Below, one piece after another: positions 1-12,061 of a DNA stretch of 64,000 bases. This DNA comes from Blasia pusilla. Its lineage: Eukaryota > Marchantiophyta > Marchantiopsida > Blasiales. Numbering within the stretch: position 1 is the stretch's first letter; each line of letters begins with the position of its first letter. The DNA is taken from NCBI GenBank assembly GCA_050084515.1, contig CM114273.1, positions 5,022,001 through 5,086,000 of the forward strand, read 5' to 3'. Under the pieces are notes generated by a model. It saw only the letters and a program-made list of their open reading frames with translations, made no database searches and was not told the origin of the DNA. Position numbers and translations under genes: made by a program.

Positions 1-521
1 CAGTATCAAGGACAGTCTAATTATTAGTCTTGACTGAGGCAGCTATTCCTCCTCCTGTGGCCGTTTGTACAAGTCTCGCTGACATGGCCAGCCATTGTCA
101 TAAGCGGTTAAGTTTTCACCAAAACAATTTTTCTCCCAGGAGGAAGCTCTGGAGATAAGAACATGAGACGCTCTGGCCTATGAACGACCTCTGTAGCCTC
201 CTGAATTTCGCCAAATACCTTCCGTGACTTCGAGGCTGCCGCTGATGCGAGATTAAGTCCTACCATTACAATGTAGTGTTGAATATCATTGCAAACGAGC
301 CTTAATTCGTGATACAAGATTGCTTTATCTGGGATATTTCCGTACAAACTCCGCTTCCTCCGAGAGTTCTTTGTTTCCTAGTGGTCTTGGAATCGTTTCG
401 CCCAGTTCCACTCCTATCAAGATTGAATCTTTTCCTACCATTACACCGCTGGAAATGCGTCCGCGGACGCCAAATCTCGTTCTAAAACAGTTATTGCTAA
501 AGAATTGGTGACTTCGCAGTT
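1..521. other. unassigned flank, no gene recognised
   Basis: This stretch lies downstream of the minus-strand EF-hand gene and probably includes its 3' UTR. A 79-codon minus-strand open frame (108-347) has no motif I recognise and no convincing splice link to the EF-hand frame, so I do not call it a gene. Confidence 0.4.
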
Positions 522-1088
522 CTATCGTACCCGGACGATCTCCCGAGGAGAAAATCCGTTTCCGGGTCTAGATAAGCTCATGAACTTGACAAAGTCCTGG
601 TAAGTTACCTTTCTCTCGCTGGTATGCTTATCCCTTGTCCCGACCACCGCCAGCATGGATGGTATATCGGTCTCAGAAGGACGTCGTCTCAGACCATCCG
701 CATTTTTCATGACCCTTTTCAAATCTTCAGAGCATACAACACCGTCACCGTTTTTGTCAAGAACTTGAAACATGGTCTTGAGAGCTTCATCACTCTCCGA
801 AATTGTCGTTTCCGGTTGAACTCTCAAAAGCCGTAAAAACTGAGCAAAATCCACGTCTCCTTCGACAAGCGCTAGCATTCGGCCTACATCATCCTTGGAT
901 ATAAGCCTGCTGGCCACGACCTTTTGCAGGAAACTTTCCAAGTCTGAGGCAGCAATAATCCCATCACCATCCCTGTCCAAGACATAAAACGCCTCTCTGA
1001 GACGATCACAGCTACTCTCCTGCACCAAGCTTAGGAGATCCAAGCTGCTGCCGAACGCCTGACTTTGGCGCCTGGCTCCGGGACACAT
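522..1088 (-). CDS. calmodulin-like EF-hand calcium-binding protein
   Basis: An intronless frame of 188 codons, ATG at 1088 and TAG at 522-524. Two clear EF-hand loops are visible: DRDGDGIIAASD (residues 38-49) and DKNGDGVVCSED (residues 111-122). Each is followed by a degenerate partner hand (about 71-88 and 149-170), giving the four-hand, two-lobe layout of plant calmodulin-like (CML) proteins. The family senses cytosolic or nuclear calcium and relays it by binding target proteins. Both good loops end in Asp rather than the usual Glu at position 12, which usually alters calcium affinity or metal selectivity. The N-terminal 25 residues are Ser-rich, and I see no signal peptide or membrane segment. 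Lack of introns is common for CML genes. The general class is secure; the particular CML subtype and its targets cannot be read from the sequence. Confidence 0.85.
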   Translation of the reverse strand: MCPGARRQSQAFGSSLDLLSLVQESSCDRLREAFYVLDRDGDGIIAASDLESFLQKVVASRLISKDDVGRMLALVEGDVDFAQFLRLLRVQPETTISESDEALKTMFQVLDKNGDGVVCSEDLKRVMKNADGLRRRPSETDIPSMLAVVGTRDKHTSERKVTYQDFVKFMSLSRPGNGFSPREIVRVR

Positions 1089-1313
1089 TGTGGACGTAAA
1101 GCTGTTAGAAACCTGTGTGGATCAAACACAGGGGAGGGTCGACTACGGGATCAAACACGGAGACGTAATTCTTCACGACGTGTCAAGCACGACTGGGCCT
1201 CAAAAACAACACCACAACGATAGACGAATGCACCTCAACGAAAGGAGAATTCACGGTCGCACTGCGCAAACGACTGTATGCATCTCCACCTTCCAACTGC
1301 CGCGGCGGGGCGC

Positions 1314-1321
1314 TACTTATA
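1314..1321 (-). promoter_or_regulatory. possible TATA box for the EF-hand gene
   Basis: Reading the minus strand, TATAAGTA lies about 226 nt upstream of the EF-hand start codon in a GC-rich stretch. Position and sequence suit a core promoter, but no transcript start is known. Confidence 0.35.
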
Positions 1322-2080
1322 CGCGCAGGGAGAAGCCATGGACCCTACCAGTGAACCTAGAAGAACAGTACGTCTGGCTCTCAGTTGCCCGGGGCGCCCC
1401 GCCCACCCACTACTGCGCGGTACCCCAGTCTCCCGCCCCTTACGTAGTACCTACGCTATACGTGCCTGCCCGCGTCGCTGGCTAAATGGGCGGCCGGCGG
1501 GCTACGAGCGTGTAACCGGTTTGCGACCGGCGGTGAGTAACTTTACCGACGTTGGTTACTAGCGCTAACCAGGTAGCACCCATCTCTAGATATTTTGGCC
1601 AATCGACCGAACATAAATGACTGGCATTCTGTGACTTGATCTAGTTTCTTGTTGTAAAAAAATGTCTGGTAGCGTGTTGCCCAACTTTTCCAAGTGCCTA
1701 ACGTGGTCAGCGCCATTGATGGCAAAACCTTGAGCACCTTGTTTTCTCCAGGGGACTAGGTGGACTCTCCTATAGGTTCCAACGAGGGAAACAAAAGGGA
1801 AGGAGAGGCAAATGAATTTAAGGACATATTTTGTTCCCTTCATTTAAATACGCCCGTACTCATGTTTACTACATGCATGGCAGCTTCAGATTTCTATTTC
1901 ATCTTCCAAAGTTGACTTCAAATTGCATGAGGCTAGTGTTTAAGTTTTTATCATGTTAAGTTCTGGTCTGCATCTCACATAAAAAAATACAAAAAAATCC
2001 TATATACACCGAACTTTAAGTTATGTTCTAAAATGGGCATCCACATACTTGCAAGTTTTGGGCATGGGTCAAATCTAGAG
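1322..2080. other. intergenic, no gene recognised
   Basis: The first part is GC-rich and probably upstream promoter of the EF-hand gene. From about 1,560 the composition turns AT-rich. I see no domain or splice pattern that supports a gene. Confidence 0.4.
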
Positions 2081-2089
2081 TGGATAGGG

Positions 2090-2166
2090 TGGTCTAGTGG
2101 ATGAACTACATATGTGGTTAGAGAAGTGGACTAGTGTAGGCCCATGTGATGTTTGGGTTTAAATTA
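2090..2166 (+). repeat. tRNA-derived SINE-like RNA polymerase III promoter
   Basis: TGGTCTAGTGG at 2090-2100 matches the A-box consensus of tRNA genes. A degraded B box, GGTTTAAATTA, lies at 2156-2166. The spacing suits a tRNA-derived SINE head. There is no cloverleaf that would make a functional tRNA, so I call a SINE remnant; the 3' end is not resolved. Confidence 0.4.
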
Positions 2167-2239
2167 CTTCCCAAAATGATAATTAGCTCTTAAAATTGTC
2201 GAGTGCCTTAAAGGCAAGCGACCCTAGTGGCTATGAGTG

Positions 2240-2525
2240 CCAAGTTTCAAAACCATGGTTGTACAAAACCGAACATGGATGAACAAGTTTGGATAGATCC
2301 ACGAACATGCATTGCAAAAGGTGGGTTCCACACTTATAGTTCATGGTGGAAGGCAAGGCAAGGCAACGGTGGGCGGGGCAATAAGGAGGGAGGGAGTGAA
2401 GATGGGAGGAGGAAGAAACAATAAATTGCGTATAACGGAGGCAAGTTGGAAGAATGACAAAGATGGGGAAGATGGGGCCCACATAGATAGGTCCTTACGT
2501 CCATCCTGTAGAAGGATGGACGTAA
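2240..2525 (+). repeat. dispersed repeat, copy 1 (second copy at 38,610)
   Basis: The block resembles 38,610-38,890 on the same strand. Shared landmarks in the same order are ACTTATAGTTCATG, a purine-rich AAGG/GGGAGG stretch and a GTGGGGCCCACATG-like end. It closes with a perfect 13-bp inverted repeat (2495-2507 and 2513-2525, 5-nt loop). There is no coding content. It is probably a non-autonomous transposon or an LTR piece; the class is unknown. Confidence 0.55.
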
Positions 2526-3977
2526 CTCACAAAATTGAAAATACTAATTTCTCACAATATTTTGTGAGTTACTAATTTTACATAAACAATACGAGTCTTA
2601 TAAAGATGAACCAAAATTCATAAGGTTGTAGGTTTTCAATGCTTTCTTCCACAACAACTAACCACCATTCGTATACCCAACAAGGATTGGCAACTGAATG
2701 ATAATCTAGAATCCTCCTTTGGAGAACTTGAGATTTCCTGAACACTTATGAAACTTTGAGAAAATTTTCTACTATGATTATAACTTCCTTGGTTAAATCA
2801 TAAAAAAAAAGTTACAAAAACCACAACACTTAGTTTTTTTAGCACTTAAAAGAAAGTTGATAGAAAGCCTTATGAGTCGAAACTGTATTCAACTTTACCT
2901 CTTTTTTTTAACCCATATAAATGGGGGTTGTTTCACATCTTTTATGTACAAAAAAGAGCGATAAAAAGTCTCCTCGGACCTTGCTTTGGCATTCTTTGCG
3001 TGAAAATTTGGAACCCCAAAATTTAATCTCAAGGCATGTGGAATGAAGGATGAAATGCAAACCTTATGTATTGTTAACCATCTGCATAAGCCAAATAACA
3101 TTAAATCACAAACCATAGGGATCAAAAGGATGTTCTTGGTGTGTTGATAGGGTCTTTCTTGGCGCAAATCTCAATCAAAGGGAAGGGCAGAATGCAAACC
3201 ATATGTAACGGTAACCAACTACTGAGAGAAAATAACATTCAACCACAAATCATAAGATCACAAAGAAGATGTTGGAATGTTGTTAGAGGCTCTCTCTAGG
3301 CGGAGATACGTTACGAGCACTAACCAAACTAGTGTGAACACCAATGTGATACACTGGCATAAGAACTTATAAATATTACATTATGTGTGCAGTCTTATGT
3401 ACACATAAAAAAATTTCTTACAACAGCTCCGTCACATCTCCTTGAGGCTCGGTATTTTGAAAATCTACTGAGTCTCTTTCGGGCCACCTAATTATCCACA
3501 AAATTCAACTCTCAAATATACATTAGCTCACCACTAAGTATCATCGTTGCAAAAATTAAACATGAGCATATGTTTCGAGCCACCACATGCATAAGCCTAC
3601 CAACTTCTAGTCGGGAAATTTTATGCAGCATAAACCAACACCTATACAATTAAAGAAGGAGCCTCCTTCTTGGGAATGACAAGTGGACACTTATTTTAAA
3701 AAATGAAACCTTTTCATTTTGAGAAAGCCACGTAACTCTTTATTTCTAATCGAACAATAGCAAACTCATTTTTTCATATATAATTTAATAAAAAAATTAA
3801 TATGTATGATTTTTTTTCATATAGCCTATCCATTTGTGTTCCGTTAATCATTCACTACTTATAATCTTCTTCCACCCGAATTTGTTTCCCTCGCAAAGGG
3901 GCCGCATACTCGATGTGTTCAAATATACGAAATGATGAGCCTCGTAAAAAGGGGTGATGGAAATGGATGTGCTCAAA
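2526..3977. other. AT-rich intergenic DNA, no gene recognised
   Basis: AT-rich sequence with only short chance frames. A short stretch near 3,340-3,370 (GATACACTGGCATAAGAACT) resembles the segment that precedes the 5S-rRNA-like sequence at about 56,880. This suggests a shared repeat family, but the match is too short to assign. Confidence 0.4.
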
Positions 3978-3997
3978 TCTATATTATTATGGGAGAG
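3978..3997 (+). repeat. Helitron-type 5' terminus (orphan)
   Basis: TCTATATTATTATGGGA starts here on the plus strand. The same 17 bases begin the short Helitron at 6,751 on the minus strand; over 20 bases they differ at one position. TC followed by TATA-rich sequence is typical of plant Helitron 5' ends. I found no matching 3' end on this strand, so this is a truncated element or one arm of an inverted pair with 6,751. Confidence 0.45.
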
Positions 3998-4399
3998 TAC
4001 GGTTATTATTATACGCGATGCCTTCTCTCCGAATGACTCCAAATGACACCTTGTATTTTTCCGCTTCTAATTGATTGACAAGTCTTGTTCTACCCCTAAC
4101 CTCTTTTGAAACATAGGCTAGTTTACAAAACGAAGCTTACAAGGTAAGAAAAAACACATGGGCAATACAAGAGAGGGGACTACAAATTTATTGGCTTAGT
4201 GAAATATGTGGAAATACATGGGATGAAAAACTGAATTTTAAATCTTTGGAGAACCGTTGAAAATCCTTCGGGCCCACATAAGCGTCCCGTGCAATGATCG
4301 GAGAGATCCGGGGTTACGAGTATTGCTAACCGGTTAAATTTGAGAATTTCCGATTGATTAAAAAGTTGCCTACTAAAACCGACTGGAATTCGAGCGGGT

Positions 4400-5270
4400 C
4401 CTTTGTATTTCGTATTTCAAAACCGGTTTAAAATCCAGAATTACCGATTGGACATTCCCGGCGATGGACCGCGTCCCGCGAAAAAACTTCCCGAACCCTG
4501 GTCCCGTGAGTACAGGTGGTTAGTTCAAGCAGTCGTCGTACAGCGATGCGTATCTCCACTCCATGCAGGTCCACAGAAGACACGCAGCAGCGGGCAGCCG
4601 AGCCCAGCCGAGCCGAGCCGAGCCGAACCTCACGATAACTCATCTCTCGCGCGGGCTGCCGCGGAAACTGCTCAAGCGTCGCAAGGGCCCTTCCCGTCGA
4701 GCTTCCGATGTCCCGAGGCCGACTTCGGCGAGGCGTCTGTGCGGCAGTGTCCACGTACCTGCACCTCCTCCTTCCTCCTCACAGGGAGCCACGGGCGCGC
4801 ACCACTTGTTCAACCCAAGTCAACTTGTCCTCCACCTCCCCGCTGACCCCAGGGTATATGGCATCTTCGTCGCAAACAGGGAACAGCTCCTCGCAAACTC
4901 ACCAACTCATCTTCGGAGCTCGGAGTCTTGGGCAGACCACTGTTAGAAGGGTAGTTATTCCATCGGGCGACTGAAATTTCGCCACGTAGAAGCTCATGAG
5001 CGGGCTGCCTCATGGACCAACCAAGCACTCGAGCGATTCTGTGGTCCCGCGCATCACGGTCGCGCAACCGGGGGCTGATGCGCGTCCTTCCTCATTGTGC
5101 ACTGTCGGGTTTCACGGAGCTTTCGCCGCTACTAGCGTCAACGGGGTTTCATCGGCGACCACAAACGGCAGGAACCATCCCCCGATCTACTCCCGGCACT
5201 CAGCCTCTACCTCACAAAAAGGCGGTACAGAAGGTACACCAGTGACCCCCTGAACGCGCTCAACTCCAGC
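4400..5270. other. GC-rich island with short GAGCC repeats
   Basis: GC content rises sharply against the surrounding AT-rich DNA. A short pentanucleotide run (AGCCG units) sits at about 4,597-4,627. Overlapping open frames occur on both strands, as expected in GC-rich DNA, and none shows a domain. It may be a promoter or CpG-island remnant or a captured gene fragment; no product is assigned. Confidence 0.35.
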
Positions 5271-6542
5271 TAACCCGATCTGCAATCACGGATCCATATG
5301 AGCCAACGGTTTTCTATTTCACCTCCACGTCATCTACCCATTATGCGCCCTTGTATTAGGAATACTAACATGGACTGGGGAGAGTAAACCTGAACAAAAT
5401 TCTAACGTGGTATGGAGAGTAGAAATCATCATACAATTATGAGATGCGTGTGAAGTTTTTCTTTCAGTTTTTCAATTTTGCTTATACAGCCGGAACTTGG
5501 TAGAAAGGAGGTTTTAATAATTATATAAATTTTTTTTTAAATTTATTTAGAGAAACAAGTGTAGTCTTCATGCACAGATTGTGAGTCTAAATCAGATTTT
5601 TATTTTTTCAAATTTTAAATAATTTTTTAATTTTTTAGGAAAAAAACTAAAATTTTTAGTTGAAGTTAATTTTGGAAAGGAAATTACATATTTCTTTAGA
5701 AAAAAATGAAAAAGTTGATGGTAGAACAACGGAAATTTTCTTATTTTCAAAAGTATGAAAATACTTTTTATTTTCAAGCTTTAATTATGAGGGATTCCTA
5801 AAGTATATTTTGATTCCAACTTTGGATCAAAATGAGTGATTTTCTTTACTGATTGAGAGATGGGGGTTGGAAAAATGAGGATAATTTATTTCTTTCTAAA
5901 TTAATAAGGGGAAAGATAAGAAAATTTTAAAAATAAAAATTAGCATCTCGTGATTTTCCATATGTTTAAATGAAAACTTATCTTTACTATTTATTTTTCA
6001 AAATATCTTCATTAAATTGGCAATTGATTCATGTCTCCAGTTCAGAAATTCAAAGGAATAACTTGCATTCTGCAACCTACGTGAACACGGCAACAAACAT
6101 GAAGAAGAGAAAAAAGGCCTAGCAAGTAGGGATCGTAAGGAAAATCCTGTATGGAGAGTATAGAAACACACAAAATACGAACACGGAATAAGGAAGAGAG
6201 TCCAAATGTCTTCTAAATTTGTGCATATCCTAGGGAGACAACAATTGAATAAGTTCAAGCCAATAATTTGCTAGAAAACCTCTCTATGTATGAGAACCGT
6301 TTAATAAGGTCTAGTAGTAGGGGCCGTGAATTTGTACTTTTTAGGAATTCATCAAGAATTCTTTTGTTTATTTTCGAGAGACATGGTTTACACTCTTTAT
6401 TTATACTAACCGGAATCTTTTATCTTTCATAATCATTTTTTCATATATTTTACCAATCACACACTAAACTTATCATTACCTAACATAGTCATGCTAAAAC
6501 AAATATCTTCCATTAAATTTAAAATTGTAAATATCATAATTA
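5271..6542. other. AT-rich intergenic DNA, no gene recognised
   Basis: Very AT-rich, with A/T runs from about 5,500 to 5,980. No coding or RNA feature is recognised. Confidence 0.45.
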
Positions 6543-6751
6543 CTAGTAAGGTGCCCTTATGATGCATGGGAAATAAAAATATGTTGAAGAGTTTTAGTTA
6601 ATATATAGTCCATGAAGGGAAAAGATATAGTTCACACAAATTCAAATGCTTTTCTTGTTGTCCATATCATGTGAAATATTTTTTTCCCCAATTGCCACTT
6701 GTCAAATATGTATTTACAAATGAAAAAAACACTATCCCATAATAATATAGA
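6543..6751 (-). mobile_element. short non-autonomous Helitron
   Basis: On the minus strand the element would begin TCTATATTATTATGGGA at 6,751. It would end with a degraded hairpin and CTTACTAG at about 6,543-6,550. The 3' end aligns with that of Helitron 1 at 6,758-6,787 (shared CTAGTAAG, then GATGCA(T/C)GGG on the plus strand). The element is only about 209 bp and has no coding capacity. Its 5' end lies 6 bp beyond the 3' end of Helitron 1, a head-to-tail arrangement. Confidence 0.5.
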
Positions 6752-6770
6752 CTAGTACTAGTAAGAATGT

Positions 6771-6787
6771 CTGTGCGATGCACGGGC
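6771..6787 (-). terminator. Helitron 1 3'-terminal hairpin
   Basis: On the minus strand GCCCGTGCATCGCACAGA folds into a short stem (core GTGC-ATC-GCAC), about 10 nt before the terminal CTAG. This is the standard Helitron 3' architecture. Confidence 0.65.
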
Positions 6788-6888
6788 ATCAAAATTAATC
6801 ATACGATCCATACCAATAAGTAAAGCATTACAAAATTTAGAAAATGCATGCCAATATAAAAACTTCCCACATATACTGTTACTTTAAT

Positions 6889-8974
6889 TTAATTTAGCAC
6901 TTCATTATATACAACATTCCTAGTGTAAATACCTATTTTGTTAGTAGTATTTTCATTATTTGTCATAATATGAATAGAATTCTTCGAGCCTACTCTTGAC
7001 AAGGCAACATACAATTGCCCATGAGAAAATACTGGATTGGGCGAGTAGATACCAACTCTATCTAATGTTTGGCCTTGAGACTTATTAATAGTCATTGCAA
7101 AATCAGGGCGCATAGGAAATTGAAATCGTCGTAAATCAAAAGGTAGGCCGGAATCACAAGCAATCAATGGAATGCGTGGAATAAAAACTCGAGCTCCAAT
7201 GTTTTCTCCCGTGATAATTGTTGCATCTATAAGATGTCGACTAAAGCCAGCTATCACCAGCCGAGTCCCGTTTGCTTGTCCCTTTGCTCCACTCATATTC
7301 CGGACTTTGCTTGTCCCTTTGCTTCATTATGATAATAGCATTATCGGAGCTCCAATCTTCAAAGTCAAACAATGAGGTGGCAATCCAGATGGTAAACATG
7401 TATTCCAAAATTCTGTTGGATAAACAAGTCTCATCTCATCGTCGGAAACAGAATCAGCACTCAAGAAAGTATGCTCCTGCAAAAATAAATAAATCATTAA
7501 TAATAAGAGAGATGATAGAAAAATGTAGCAATACAACAATGAAAATATAATAATGATATTCAAGAATATAAATATTACCTCTCCTGGAAATCGAGACATG
7601 ATTTCCGCGTTTATAATATCCACAGTAGTATTCTTGGTTGAAAAAATGGATGTACCCCTCAAGAAATCAATGTCACTCCACTTATGAACATCGTGTCCAT
7701 AAACAATGTCAATGAGATCATTGATCCTTTTGGTTTTAACAATTATCGCATCCGGAACTTGTATAAAATCCTCTCCAAGGTCCAAATGTAACGGTACACG
7801 ACCCTCTCCTACATCTAATAACCATGTTACAAACGCTTCTTGCTCTTTTCGTGCATATGCTGCAAATAATTATAAGATGAAGGAATAAGTAAATATAAAA
7901 AATAAACAAAAACCAAATGAAATGAAAAAGGTAAAATTTTAGGTTTATTCTTTAATACCTTGTAAAGTATTAACTCTCATGTTGGTAGTGAGTTTCAATA
8001 ATCTCACGTCAGACCAAATAAGATATCTCCTAAGTGTTGCACGCACGACTGTGGCACGATCTCCACGACGAATAACTAGAAGAAGTTATCGAAAGTCACC
8101 ATCAAATAAAATTATCTTCCCCCCAAAAGGCAAGTCTCGTAATCGCGGATCCATCAAACCCATGATATCTTGGAAAGTACGATTAACGGCCTCAAATGCG
8201 TGATGATGGATCATAAGAGCTTCATCCCACACAATCAACTTCGCCTTTTATATAAGGCGGGTCATATGACTATTGACCGATAGGTTGGAAAATCAATAAC
8301 AAAACAATATGTGAGGAACATTTATGAAGGATAAATCTAAGAATAAAAAATAATATGCATGCCATAAAAGGAAAAGAAATCTTAAATCTAGACTTACTTG
8401 CAAGTGGAACTTTCATGTACTTGGATAGGAATCTTGAATCGAGAATGAACAGTATGACCTCCATCCAATAATAAAGCGAAAATTCCCGAAGATGCAACTG
8501 CAAGAGCTATATGACCCTTACTTCGTACCATTGCCATAAGAAGGTTGTACAATAATGTTTTTCCTATACCGCCAAGACCATCGATAAAGAAAAGTTTTTC
8601 TTGAAAAATCCATATTTTTTGTTTCAGAAAAGCACTTTAAAAGAATTAAAAGAGTAATTTTTAAAAAAATAAACTATACTTAAATATTCACTTACACAAG
8701 GTGACGCATCCTGTAAGATATCGCGAAAAGCATTACAAATAACTTCCCAAATAGCTCGTTGTCCATCATTTAAAGACATCTCTCCTGCTCTCACACGTTC
8801 ACAAAGCATATTATGATCGTAGGAGAGCTCTTCCTCTTCTAGACGCGAAATAAATAAATCACGAGCTTGGAAATCTGGTTGAGGCATATCGGGGAAGTCT
8901 GCCATACTTTTACCATGATCTTGAAGATGGTAATGGACCTCCAATAACGCAAGATTAATAATGTGAACATCCAA
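6889..8974 (-). pseudogene. Helitron 1 Pif1-type helicase domain exons
   Basis: Several minus-strand exons encode the C-terminal SF1 helicase of the Helitron protein. In translation order: an N-terminal piece ending near 8,624; the Walker A segment FIDGLGGIGKTLLYNLLMA (about 8,590-8,530); a Walker B segment with VWDEA near 8,230; 7,327-7,785, with the terminus of the second RecA-like lobe; and 6,889-7,296 with TINKSQGQTLDRVGIY and GQLYVALSRV. The protein would unwind DNA during rolling-circle transposition. Intron-like AT-rich gaps separate the blocks (for example 7,490-7,580 and 8,270-8,400). The same module appears at 25,310-26,938 on the plus strand, clearly related but divergent. Confidence 0.8.
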
Positions 8975-9023
8975 TGGAAGGATCGGACTACCAATTCTCT
9001 GTTACAAGGAAAAAATATAGAAG

Positions 9024-12000
9024 TTAAAATGTAAATAAAGTACCTAAAATATTCATAAGAGAAATAAGAAAAAAAATTGACTTAACAAAAGGCATGCATA
9101 TTACCTCAGGCCTTTGATATAGAAGATCTTCTCTCAATGGAACCAAAAAATATTCCCACACCATAGCCGGAAGGGAAGGTGTATTATATAGAAGATTGAT
9201 GGCAAAGAGTAGACGTAATGAATAGTTAGCACGAATGACAACTGCCTCTTCAAAGGAAGAAAAGATCTCTCTATCGTCCTCCAACAGTCCAATTTGAATA
9301 ACAGTCTCTTTGAAGGTAGGATAAATTGCACCATCGATGGTTCTCAAATCTTCATATAATTGAGCTCCTCTCACATGATAGAGAAGTAATCGTAACCAAT
9401 GACGCTCCCCTTCAGCTAGGATTAGCCCAAAAAAAAGTATTAGGAAGGAAGCATGAATGTGATTTTAACATTAAGTACATTTTTCCTTAATAATTATATC
9501 TTAACATAGAATAGAAAGTTTACCTGGATTTGTCATATACAAACGTCCAATAGGATGTCCACATCCTTTTCGTGCACGTTTACGAGGATGCCATTGCTTC
9601 TTATTCCAAGAGTAATGAGAAGGGAACTCCAAATAAAGATATTGTCCCGCACTCGAATTAAAAACATTTTTTGCAAACCATTGAGTGAGAGTGGATTCCT
9701 TATTTTGCTCTAGAATATTACCCAATGAATCTTGCCCATGAAAATATACCATTTGACTGTCTAGAAGATGAACAATCAATCTCACAATACTTGGTTGCTC
9801 TGCATGTAGACTAAACTTGAAGATTTGCCAACATGTTTCTGAAGAAGAAACATACCTTCATACCATACAATATAAATATTGTTAGAGTCCAACATAAAAT
9901 CATAGGAAAAAATAGAGAGATCTTGAAAGATAGAAGGGATCGAAATACCTTGCATCAAGATATAATGATGTCTCATCAAAAGTATCCTCTCCTAATGTAG
10001 TATTTGCCAAGATATATGACATGGCATCAGATCCTTTGTACACATACTTATAAAAGTACTTTACTGCCAAGATGTTATTTTTTATCTCCAGATTGATATG
10101 ACAATCAAATAAAGTACATAACATTGGATTGTATGGAACCACCCAACGATTATCAAAGTCATGATTTGACTCATTGATCAATCTGCCATTATCACGCCTG
10201 CATAAACACATATAGTCGATAGTTGGGGAAAATAGATAGCACACTAATAGAAGAGCATTAAATGACAAAAAAAACAAAAAAAACCAATGAATTACCTCTT
10301 ATAAATAGGATATCCATCCTCATTCTCCATTGTCATTGATGAAAAAGGCATTGGGTATCCTTTGGAACATTTTTTTGTGGTTTTATCCGTGCAAGGTGCA
10401 GTTGGATGTGCTACTCCATACAGACCATGAATCATAAAATTTCTTATAGTTGAATGTAGCCTAGGATGAGTCATGGGATTCAGAATCTCAGCAGATATAA
10501 TATCGTCAAAATCAGAGGTCGTCCTTGGCTTATCCTCAGAAGCAAGAATAATTAGGATATGCACGTGTGGTAGCCCTCTCTTTTGGAACCACATGAATGC
10601 ATCCTACCACTTGAACCAAAATATGCTTATCCAATATAAGTCTCAACAACTCCTTCTTTTGTTGGAAAATACGTACAACCATGTTAGGACGATCAGACGT
10701 TGATTGCCCATGAAGTAGAGCAGAAGTAATCTCTGGCCATTCAGGATTGCAAGACATAGTCAAAAAGTAGTCAAGCTTCCCAAAATGTCTTACAATGGCC
10801 ATAGCATCATGGTATAATTAATGCATGTGACGGGGTCCTCCTATGAAAGACGAAGGTAAGATAATACGTTACCTATACCTTGACCGTTCACATCATGTCG
10901 AGTCATGGCATCTCTGACATCTTGGTATAAATCAGCTCTCAACTCTTTTTGATGCAATCGTATCCAAGTTAGCCGTTGCATTTTGATAGTCGCATACATA
11001 TCCACCATATATTCTTGAGTAAGACGACCAAACGTCAACAACCGATTATTATCCATAACGTTAGCTCGCATTTGAAATCTGAATGAAGCAAATTGTAAAG
11101 TTGTTATGGTCTTTGAACTCGCCTCATGAGTGGTAACCTCACCTTGAATTCCTCCTTTTACAATATCATCTCCATCTTCGTCCATCATAGCATCCCCTCT
11201 TAACAACATATCATCTCTATAATCATGTTGCACTTGCAAAGGTATCCCAGGATGCCAACCTGCTTCACCATAAACAAAAGGCAAAACAAAGTGCAATGGG
11301 ATATATGCTTCATTCAAGTCTGATAGACGACGAATCCCTCCTCCATGTAAGTGAACAATAATATCACGTCCTTCCATTGACTCACTCCCATCTCTGGGCA
11401 AGATAGCTGCAATCTCTAAAGCAACAGGCAAGGTGTATCCTTTTGCATTGAGACCTCGCTTACTACCCTTAAGAACAATATGAAAGTCAGAATTACATGG
11501 ATCAATAGCCACATTTCAAAATAAAGCCACCTATGGATTATGGGCATGTGACATATCTTGTAATCCTCTTAAGATCTCTGGCCTCAATTGATCCATATAA
11601 TCTCCACTCATAATCCTTCTTCTATGTTCCATCTGATGCTCATCATCATGAATATAAATTTGCGTGAATTGTGGAGGAGCACCACTTTCAGCATGAAGAA
11701 GTCCAATAGAATCATATACACCACCTTGAATCCTGAAGTTTCTTATACCGCCTTCTTGCTCTGCCACATGTGCCCCAGTAGATGCCAATTGAAGAGCACT
11801 ATTACATGCACATGCATTACGAAAAAAATAAAGACTATTTGAACTCATACCATAAAGTAATTCTGATAGTATAGAAGGTGAAGCTGTCAAATATGGTAAT
11901 TGAATCTTACCATGCCCACAACACATACTAAAAGGCGAGCTTATAAACCTAGTATATTTCTCTCTCGTACACTTCCAATGTAGAGCATTGCAAGTCGAAC

Positions 12001-12061
12001 TAATGACATTCATAACTCCAACACTAAAACGGCCACTCATACTATCAATACGATCTCCCAA
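9024..12061 (-). pseudogene. Helitron 1 Rep (HUH endonuclease) region
   Basis: Translation runs from 12,061 down. The Helitron-like N-terminal domain covers 11,531-12,061 and 10,841-11,512, and a CNPEWPEI block lies near 10,740. The HUH motif GLPHVHILIIL lies near 10,570, and the tyrosine block YFYKYVYKGSD near 10,045. A linker rich in aromatic residues follows (9,501-9,785 and 9,024-9,374) before the helicase. The HUH histidines bind the metal and the tyrosines attack DNA in strand transfer. Stops interrupt the frame between 11,512 and 11,531, and a shift occurs near 10,840-10,800. The protein is therefore not made intact unless unusual splicing repairs it. The start of translation is not resolved. 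Confidence 0.8.

Noticed and set aside
1090-1562. Overlapping plus-strand frames upstream of the EF-hand gene
   Set aside because: No domain; GC-rich promoter sequence gives open frames by chance.
4403-5253. Several overlapping frames on both strands in the GC-rich island
   Set aside because: Overlap in multiple frames with no conserved motif; typical of GC-rich non-coding DNA.
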